From JALHNF01 sp039809305 (GTDB taxonomy: Bacteria > Patescibacteriota > Minisyncoccia > Phycocordibacterales > UBA5272): DNA of 28,646 nucleotides. The position numbers were made by a program, and so were the translations under genes. The notes under the pieces were generated by a model, which saw nothing but the letters and a program-made list of their open reading frames with translations, had not been told where the DNA came from and made no database searches. Numbering within the stretch: the stretch's first letter is position 1; each line of letters begins with the position of its first letter. Of this stretch, positions 24,258 to 28,646 are shown piece after piece. The stretch lies in the NCBI GenBank assembly GCA_039809305.1, contig JBDHUT010000002.1:1-28646 (forward strand), given 5' to 3'.

Positions 24258-24493
24258 TTTTTGTATACTAAAAATGAGAGTAGATTATTGTTTGAGTGAC
24301 TACGGTTATTCAACATCGAAATCAGTATCCATACATTGAGAATATTTCTGATTCTGATTTGAAGTAGAGGGTGTATGTAGACACTTCAAAAAAAAGAAGT
24401 TACTTGGTGCACTAAACTGGAGTATTACGATACCGAATAAAATACAACTCAAAGTTTTTCAATGAGTGGTGATCTGGATGGTATAGTACACAT
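24242..24493 (+). promoter_or_regulatory. Possible promoter and 5' part of the TR transcript
   Basis: TTGTGT (24242-24247) and TATACT (24264-24269), 16 nt apart, overlap the cassette B terminator and point toward the TR. No protein gene is seen in 24270-24493. A second TATAGT at 24482-24487 is a weaker candidate. Confidence 0.35.
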
Positions 24494-24598
24494 TTCTGCT
24501 ATGCGAGTTTCAACAGGTGGAACGACAAGCGTAACGTGAACGTCAACCACAACGACAATGACTGGAACGACAACTGGTGGTTCGCTGGCGTCGGCAAC
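24494..24598 (+). repeat. DGR template repeat (TR)
   Basis: It reads in the VR frame as FCYASFNRWNDKRN, then NDNDWNDN and WWFAGVGN. It is packed with AAC/AAT/GAC codons, the classic TR design that lets adenine mutagenesis sample many residues. It is non-coding, as stops lie just upstream in this frame. It lies 409 nt before the RT gene and in the same orientation. Confidence 0.95.
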
Positions 24599-24615
24599 TC
24601 ACTTCATTTCTCTCC

Positions 24616-25004
24616 CTATACGGGAGAGTTTTGTTTTTCTGTCTGGCCAAGCCAGCCGCCGAGCATTCTACCAATCTCTTCAAGAGGAACTGAAAAGAGT
24701 TCGTACTTTTTTGTATCAATGGAGCGCGTTTCCCATAGCACTAAAAGCAGAATTTTGAGTGTGTCTAATTTTCGAATGGCAGTACGCAGGTAGGGAAGCT
24801 TGTCTTGTTTCTGGACAAAAGAAGCACTAGCTGACATTTTGACGAGTTCTATAAACAAGCTATCAATCTTGAGTGCAAGAGTATATCGGTGAATTTTTGG
24901 AACAATATGGTAGATACTGTACCAAAATATATAGACACTCTTTATTTTCTGTAAAACAGGAGTCAGATTTTCTTGTAGGTTTTTTCGGGGGGGGTACTAT
25001 TCAT
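24616..25004 (-). pseudogene. avd: Avd-like four-helix-bundle accessory protein, frame broken at an 8-C tract
   Basis: Minus-strand reading from about 24985 gives NLTPVLQKIKSVYIFWY, VPKIHRYTLALKID, KLPYLRTAIRKLDTLKILL and a closing LEEIGRMLGGWLGQ, which is the pattern of the DGR accessory variability determinant (Avd) that binds RT and TR RNA. The only upstream ATG (25004) reaches this frame only if the C tract at 24987-24994 has 9 (or 6) instead of 8 bases. With 9 the protein is 129 aa, the normal Avd length. As written, the ATG frame stops after 12 codons. An 80-aa frame from TTG at 24858 would lack the first helix. It is antisense to the TR-RT transcript, which is unusual. Confidence 0.75.
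24973..25000 (+). promoter_or_regulatory. Possible RT promoter spanning the 8-G tract
   Basis: TTGTAG (24973-24978) and TACTAT (24995-25000) are 16 nt apart, with the eight Gs at the 3' end of the spacer. The -10 box ends 7 nt before the RT ATG, as in the leaderless genes of this genome. Confidence 0.4.
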
Positions 25005-25007
25005 ACT

Positions 25008-25988
25008 ATGAAAAAGTGTGAGGCTTCATACAACGATATCATTTCTATTGAAAACTTACTTTTGGCATGGCGAGAATTTCGTCGTGGTAAAAAGCACAAG
25101 AAAGATGTGCAGGAGTTTGAACTGTGTTTGATGAGGAATATTCTCGATCTTTACAATGATTTAAAAGAGAAAAAGTATATGCACAGTGCATACCACGCTT
25201 TTAATATCGCTGATCCCAAACCAAGAGACATTCACAAAGCATCCGTGCGTGACAGACTTTTGCATCACGCCATATATCGCATACTGTATCCGTATTTCGA
25301 CGCTCGATTCATTCATGATTCATACTCGTGCCGAAATGGAAAAGGTACACATCGAGCACTCGAGCGTTTCAAGTCTTTTAGCTACAAAGTATCCAAAAAC
25401 AACACCAAGACGTGCTTTGTGCTTAAGTGTGATATTCGTAAGTTTTTTGCTTCGATTGATCAGAGAATACTTCTTGATATTCTTACACAGGCGCTTGAGG
25501 AGAAAGATATTCTTTGGTTACTGGCACGAGTTATATGGAGTTTTAATAGTGGTAAACCAAATACAGGGCTTCCACTCGGTAATCTCACTTCACAACTTTT
25601 GGTAAACATATACATGAATGAGTTTGATCAGTACGTAAAACATGAACTCAAAGTCAAACAGTACATACGTTATGCGGATGACTTTGTGATTTTCTCACAA
25701 GACAAAAAATACCTAGAAACTATACTTGAGCAAATGAAAGAGTTTTTGGAGACAAAACTACATCTATGCATGCATCCTGACAAAGTCTTTATCAAAACTC
25801 TTGCTTCGGGAGTAGATTTCTTGGGCTGGGTGCACTTCTCCCGCCACCGAGTGCTCCGTACAGCAACAAAGCGGAAAATGTTTCGGAAAGTGTCGGAGAA
25901 GAACATTGCGTCATATAAAGGGATGTTGGGATGGGGGAACGGGTGGAAGGTGTTGAAAAAGGTAGAGAAGAGGGTTTTTTATGATTAG
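25008..25988 (+). CDS. DGR-type reverse transcriptase
   Basis: A 326-residue RT that would copy TR RNA with adenine infidelity to rewrite the VR. Motif A: LKCDIRKFFASID (Asp142). Motif B region: GLPLGNLTSQLLVNIYMNEFD (187 onward, quoted in part as GLPLGNLTSQ). Motif C: YADD (222-225). DGR-type neighbours include RDRLLHHAIYRILYP, RNGKGTHRALER and GVDFLGWVHF. There is no group II intron maturase or endonuclease domain, and the length suits DGR RTs. The start chosen is ATG at 25008; an earlier in-frame ATG at 24873 would read through the region coding for Avd on the other strand. Base composition matches the host rather than the GC-rich target gene. Confidence 0.95.
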   Translation: MKKCEASYNDIISIENLLLAWREFRRGKKHKKDVQEFELCLMRNILDLYNDLKEKKYMHSAYHAFNIADPKPRDIHKASVRDRLLHHAIYRILYPYFDARFIHDSYSCRNGKGTHRALERFKSFSYKVSKNNTKTCFVLKCDIRKFFASIDQRILLDILTQALEEKDILWLLARVIWSFNSGKPNTGLPLGNLTSQLLVNIYMNEFDQYVKHELKVKQYIRYADDFVIFSQDKKYLETILEQMKEFLETKLHLCMHPDKVFIKTLASGVDFLGWVHFSRHRVLRTATKRKMFRKVSEKNIASYKGMLGWGNGWKVLKKVEKRVFYD

Positions 25989-25995
25989 ACTGCCT

Positions 25996-26077
25996 GCATA
26001 CCCAGAACGAATAACAGTTTTTCTTTGGGTAGGGGGAGGTTTGGCAAAGAAAAACTGCTTATGAGTGTAGGGTATGC
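25996..26077 (+). other. Nested inverted repeat after the RT gene
   Basis: CAGTTTTTCTTTG (26015-26027) pairs perfectly with CAAAGAAAAACTG (26045-26057) around a G-rich loop, and GCATACCC (25996-26003) pairs with GGGTATGC (26070-26077) outside it. No strong T-run follows, so it may be a terminator, an mRNA end-stabilising structure or an island border. Confidence 0.6.
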
Positions 26078-26103
26078 GGAGAAAAAATCAGTTCTTAAAA
26101 GCC

Positions 26104-26132
26104 TTGAATTTTGACAAAAACTCTGATACTAT
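26104..26132 (+). promoter_or_regulatory. Possible promoter of rpsB-tsf
   Basis: TTGAAT (26104-26109), 17-nt spacer, TACTAT (26127-26132). A TTGACA at 26111 has no -10 box at proper spacing. Confidence 0.4.
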
Positions 26133-26146
26133 TGCCCAATAATTAT

Positions 26147-26845
26147 ATGAATACACAGGGAACTCTTATTGATGGAATGGTTGCTGCAGGGGCACACTAC
26201 GGCTATACTCGTACCCGAAGACATCCATCAGTTAAGCAATTTTTGTACGCTACAAAGGATCGAAGTGATCTTATTGACCTTTCGAAAACAGCAATGCAGC
26301 TTGAAACTGCTGTGAAAGTAATGACAGATGCTATTCGTGGAGGAAAACAAATTCTTTTTTCAGGTAACAAACCAGAGGCACAACAACTCACAAAGGAAGT
26401 TGCGCTCGCGCTCCGAATGCCATATGCCACAAATCGATGGATTGGTGGAACTCTCACAAACTTCGGTGAAATCAAAAAACGAATCGAAAAGCTTCAGGAT
26501 CTCTTGGACAAAAAAGAAAAAGGAGAGCTTTCTGTGTATACAAAAAAGGAACGACTTTTAATTGATCGAAGTATTGAAAAAATGGATAGAAGTTTTGGTG
26601 GTTTGTCTGAGATGAAACAGCTCCCTGCGGTTCTTTTTGTTGTCGACTCACTTGCTGAAGATACTGCAGTGAAAGAGGCAAACTTCATGCATATTCCAGT
26701 TATTTCTATTTCAAACACTGACTGTAATGTAGATATGATTGATTATCCGATTGTTGCTAACGACGCATCTCAATCTAGTCTTAAATTCTTCCTTGAGCAC
26801 ATTGAACGTGCGCTCAAAGATGCTCGAAACGCTGACGGAAAGTAA
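26147..26845 (+). CDS. rpsB: 30S ribosomal protein S2
   Basis: A 232-residue protein with S2 signatures: MVAAGAHYGYTRTRRHP, AIRGGKQILFSGNKPEAQ, RWIGGTLTNFGEIKKRI and LFVVDSLAEDTAVKEA followed by PVISISNTDCN. It binds the 30S subunit and S1-dependent mRNA platform region. The start is ATG at 26147; a TTG at 26111 would add residues not seen in S2. It is followed 23 nt later by tsf, the usual order. No Shine-Dalgarno is visible. The DGR block separates it from prfA. Confidence 0.96.
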   Translation: MNTQGTLIDGMVAAGAHYGYTRTRRHPSVKQFLYATKDRSDLIDLSKTAMQLETAVKVMTDAIRGGKQILFSGNKPEAQQLTKEVALALRMPYATNRWIGGTLTNFGEIKKRIEKLQDLLDKKEKGELSVYTKKERLLIDRSIEKMDRSFGGLSEMKQLPAVLFVVDSLAEDTAVKEANFMHIPVISISNTDCNVDMIDYPIVANDASQSSLKFFLEHIERALKDARNADGK

Positions 26846-26854
26846 TTTTATTGT

Positions 26855-26860
26855 TATAAT
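26855..26860 (+). promoter_or_regulatory. -10 box of tsf, leaderless type
   Basis: A perfect TATAAT ends 8 nt before the tsf ATG, so tsf can be transcribed separately from rpsB. Confidence 0.5.
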
Positions 26861-26868
26861 AAAAACAT

Positions 26869-27399
26869 ATGACAATTTCAATTGAAGCTGTAAAAGAGCT
26901 TCGTGAGAAGACAGGTATTTCTCTCGCTGAATGCCGTAAGGCTCTTGAGGAAACACAGGGTGATATGGAAAAAGCACTCGATTTTCTTAAAGAACGAAGT
27001 GCTGTTGCTGCCGCAAAAAAGTCTGATCGTGAACTCGGAAGTCATGCTGTAGCAGCGTATATTCACCCCACAGGCGGTATGGGAGTTCTCGTTGACCTCA
27101 TGTGCGAAACTGACTTTGTGTCGCAGAATGAAGAGATCAAAGCTCTTGCTAAAGATGTTGCAATGCAAGTTGCATCAATGAACCCTCTTGTTATTAAGCG
27201 CGAACAACTTACTGAAGAACAAAAGGCTTCATTGGTTGTGGATGGTGGAGATATGGAAGAGAGAATCAAAGAGGTAACACTTCTTGAGCAACCTTTTGTT
27301 AAAAATCCTGAAATGACGGTCCAAGGACTTATTGCTCAAGCGATTCAAAAATTTGGAGAAAACATTGTTGTTGCTAACATAACTCGATACGGAAATTAG
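26869..27399 (+). CDS. tsf: Translation elongation factor Ts
   Basis: A 176-residue nucleotide-exchange factor for EF-Tu. The N-terminal UBA-like module is VKELREKTGISLAECRKALEE and GDMEKALDFLKERS; the core has YIHPTGGMGVLVDLMCETDFV, including the TDFV residues that insert into EF-Tu. It is shorter than E. coli EF-Ts (about 280), as it has a single core subdomain, which is common in reduced genomes. Follows rpsB. Confidence 0.95.
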   Translation: MTISIEAVKELREKTGISLAECRKALEETQGDMEKALDFLKERSAVAAAKKSDRELGSHAVAAYIHPTGGMGVLVDLMCETDFVSQNEEIKALAKDVAMQVASMNPLVIKREQLTEEQKASLVVDGGDMEERIKEVTLLEQPFVKNPEMTVQGLIAQAIQKFGENIVVANITRYGN

Positions 27400-27414
27400 T
27401 ACGAGTTATTCATC

Positions 27415-27804
27415 ATGCTTCCATATATTTTTATTGGATGTGGATTAGTGCTTGGTTTTGCGGTTTCACTTGTTTTGAGACGGCGAGCGCAAGCTGTAGA
27501 GACAGGTACAGTACCTGAGCTTGCTGGTGAATTTGGTGGGTTAGGAGAGGTGTATATCACCCTCTTTAGGGTTTATAAAAATATTGTTCGAGTGGCGGGT
27601 TCACTCAAAAAACTTGCATTTCAGTATATTTTCCATATACTAGTTCGAGTGCTCTATTATGTAAAATGGTTTGCTAATAGCGCGTATGCATTTGCTCGAA
27701 ATCAGTTCGTAAAGAATGCAGTAAAAAGCAAGGTCTCAGTATCTTTCTTCTGGACTCATTTGAAAGAGTATAAGAAGCAGATTGAGAAAGAGCAAAAAGA
27801 ATAA
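27415..27804 (+). CDS. Small membrane-anchored protein, unknown
   Basis: A 129-residue protein with one clear N-terminal helix (LPYIFIGCGLVLGFAVSLVL, residues 2-21) followed by an RRR anchor and a mostly basic, amphipathic region (FQYIFHILVRVLYYVKWFANSAYAF) that could contact the membrane. The tail is Lys/Glu-rich. The start ATG is 15 nt after tsf, suggesting co-transcription. No family was recognised. Confidence 0.7.
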   Translation: MLPYIFIGCGLVLGFAVSLVLRRRAQAVETGTVPELAGEFGGLGEVYITLFRVYKNIVRVAGSLKKLAFQYIFHILVRVLYYVKWFANSAYAFARNQFVKNAVKSKVSVSFFWTHLKEYKKQIEKEQKE

Positions 27805-27813
27805 AAATATATT

Positions 27814-27889
27814 GCCGCTTTAGCTCAGTTGGTAGAGCAACGGTTTTGTAAACCGTAGGTCGTCAGTTCAAATCTGACAAGCGGCTCCA
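27814..27889 (+). tRNA. tRNA-Thr(TGT)
   Basis: Complete cloverleaf: acceptor GCCGCTT / AAGCGGC, D arm GCTC-AGTTGGTA-GAGC, anticodon stem ACGGT/ACCGT with loop TTTGTAA (anticodon TGT), T arm GTCAG-TTCAAAT-CTGAC, and an encoded CCA. Canonical in every arm, in contrast to the tRNA at 11368. Confidence 0.96.
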
Positions 27890-27900
27890 AAAATAAAAAA

Positions 27901-27932
27901 ACAACACGAATTGATACGTGTTGTTTTTTTAT
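27901..27932. terminator. Bidirectional intrinsic terminator
   Basis: ACAACACG (27901-27908) pairs with CGTGTTGT (27917-27924) and is flanked by A- and T-runs. It serves tRNA-Thr and the convergent thioredoxin-like gene. Confidence 0.8.
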
Positions 27933-27944
27933 TTGATATATTAA

Positions 27945-28619
27945 CTATTTCTTTTTTATTGTACTTGTTGCAGATGTTGATGTGGCACGAAGTGATTGTG
28001 GAAGAAGCACATTAAGTTCTTCGAGTGATTTGAATCCGTAATATGGCTTACCTTGAATAACAAGAGCCGGGAGTGTGTTTTCTACTTTATAGACACTTAA
28101 GAGTGTTTTGATTGCTGAAAGGTCGAGTTCTGCATCAAAAGAATATACTCGTAAATCAGGGTAGTTTTTTCGAACTTCTGTGAGAACATAGCCTTGATTT
28201 TCGCACGTTGAACAGTTCTCTTTATTGCCATAAAGGTAGATAAGAAAGACGGTTTTACTGCCACATGTTTCAGAGAGGCGTTTACTGAGAAGGTAGTCTT
28301 TGATTTGAAGAAGAGAATAGTATTGCTTAAGATATAGTGTCTCACTGTCTGCAACACCGCGTTCGCTTTCGAGACGAGTAAGTCTGTCACCAAGAGTTCC
28401 AATTTCGCCAGAGAGAATAGATTTATCAACTTCGCTACATTGTACTTCTCGGAGTAGGTCAAACTGTGTTTCCGAGGAAAGAATATCAAGAGCTATACGC
28501 TGCTCGATGGACTTGATATCTTCAAACTTTTTGTCAGTTAAATATTCTGACAAAAGAAAGGCAGCACCAAAGATACTGGCAGTGATAATGAATGAAAGAA
28601 TGTATTTTGAAAATTGCAT
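27945..28619 (-). CDS. Membrane-anchored thioredoxin-like protein
   Basis: A 224-residue protein with an N-terminal membrane helix (residues 6-25, LSFIITASIFGAAFLLSEYL), a helical stalk (30-115) and a thioredoxin-like domain. The domain has FLIYLYGNKENCSTCENQG with a C136-x-x-C139 pair, a following helix (YVLTEVRKNYP), and the cis-Pro loop NTLPALVIQGKPYYG. A Ser/Thr/Ala tail follows. It probably acts outside the membrane in disulfide exchange, fitting the Cys-bearing exported proteins in this window. Two further cysteines (C61, C119) lie in the stalk. ATG start at 28619. Confidence 0.8.
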   Translation of the reverse strand: MQFSKYILSFIITASIFGAAFLLSEYLTDKKFEDIKSIEQRIALDILSSETQFDLLREVQCSEVDKSILSGEIGTLGDRLTRLESERGVADSETLYLKQYYSLLQIKDYLLSKRLSETCGSKTVFLIYLYGNKENCSTCENQGYVLTEVRKNYPDLRVYSFDAELDLSAIKTLLSVYKVENTLPALVIQGKPYYGFKSLEELNVLLPQSLRATSTSATSTIKKK

Positions 28620-28646
28620 GGTGTTTTTTTATATTTATCTACAACT

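Noticed and set aside
24536..24793. Plus-strand frame starting MNVNHNDNDWNDN
   Set aside because: It is the TR read as protein followed by the antisense of avd; not a gene.
24873..25007. 45-residue N-terminal extension of the RT
   Set aside because: It reads through the G tract and the avd region, and DGR RTs normally start near the MKKCEASYNDI segment.
25008..25988. Group II intron or retron RT
   Set aside because: No maturase/endonuclease domain and no intron ribozyme or msr/msd structure; the TR/VR pair and Avd identify a DGR.

Overview
The window reads as a chromosomal segment of a Parcubacteria-type member of the Candidate Phyla Radiation (Patescibacteria). This is inferred from reduced AT-rich genes, the order of the translation genes, few Shine-Dalgarno sites, short intergenic spaces and many small uncharacterised membrane proteins. 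No 16S gene is present, so the placement rests on gene content only.

Layout. 1-735 is the 3' end of a probable surface protein. 824-1911 (minus) is infC-rpmI-rplT, in which rpmI carries an in-frame TGA at codon 8. 2012-3898 holds murC, a DUF2177 membrane protein and a 49-residue membrane peptide. 4096-5018 is rplJ-rplL behind an L10-type leader. 5104-7488 encodes a histidine-rich membrane protein, a winged-helix/nucleotidyltransferase-like protein and a conserved TM-helix protein. 7609-11597 is an rRNA unit without 16S: a tiny leader unit, 23S, a structured spacer, an unusual tRNA and 5S. The 23S gene has an intervening-sequence-like insertion in the helix-45 region that contains a tRNA-like domain. 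11685-18775 is envelope and surface-glycan material: a Cys-rich membrane protein, rodA, a GT4 glycosyltransferase, a polyprenyl-phosphate sugar-1-phosphate transferase, a 431-residue orphan and an NAD-dependent epimerase. 19829-23218 holds rplY, a coiled-coil lytic transglycosylase, rpmE and prfA. 26147-28619 holds rpsB-tsf, a membrane protein, tRNA-Thr and a membrane-anchored thioredoxin-like protein.

The accessory system. Two GC-rich cassettes (18779-19740 and 23230-24257) sit between AT-rich housekeeping genes. They share a strong promoter, a 20-bp leader stem, a Shine-Dalgarno site and a 3' hairpin/terminator, although their proteins are unrelated. The second cassette is the target gene of a diversity-generating retroelement (DGR). 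Its last 35 codons (VR, 24042-24146) match a template repeat (TR, 24494-24598). There are 17 substitutions at TR adenines, none at the other bases of the core, and one terminal C-to-G change. A DGR reverse transcriptase lies at 25008-25988. Between TR and RT, on the opposite strand, is an Avd-like four-helix-bundle gene. It is readable at full length (129 aa) only if an 8-C tract gains one base. The same tract lies between the -35-like and -10-like boxes of the RT gene, so one homopolymer could tune both parts of the mutagenesis machinery.

Expression logic. Many host genes have a -10 box ending 6-9 nt before the ATG and no Shine-Dalgarno, suggesting leaderless mRNAs. The two cassettes instead have long structured leaders and a good Shine-Dalgarno, suggesting a different origin or a different mode of control.
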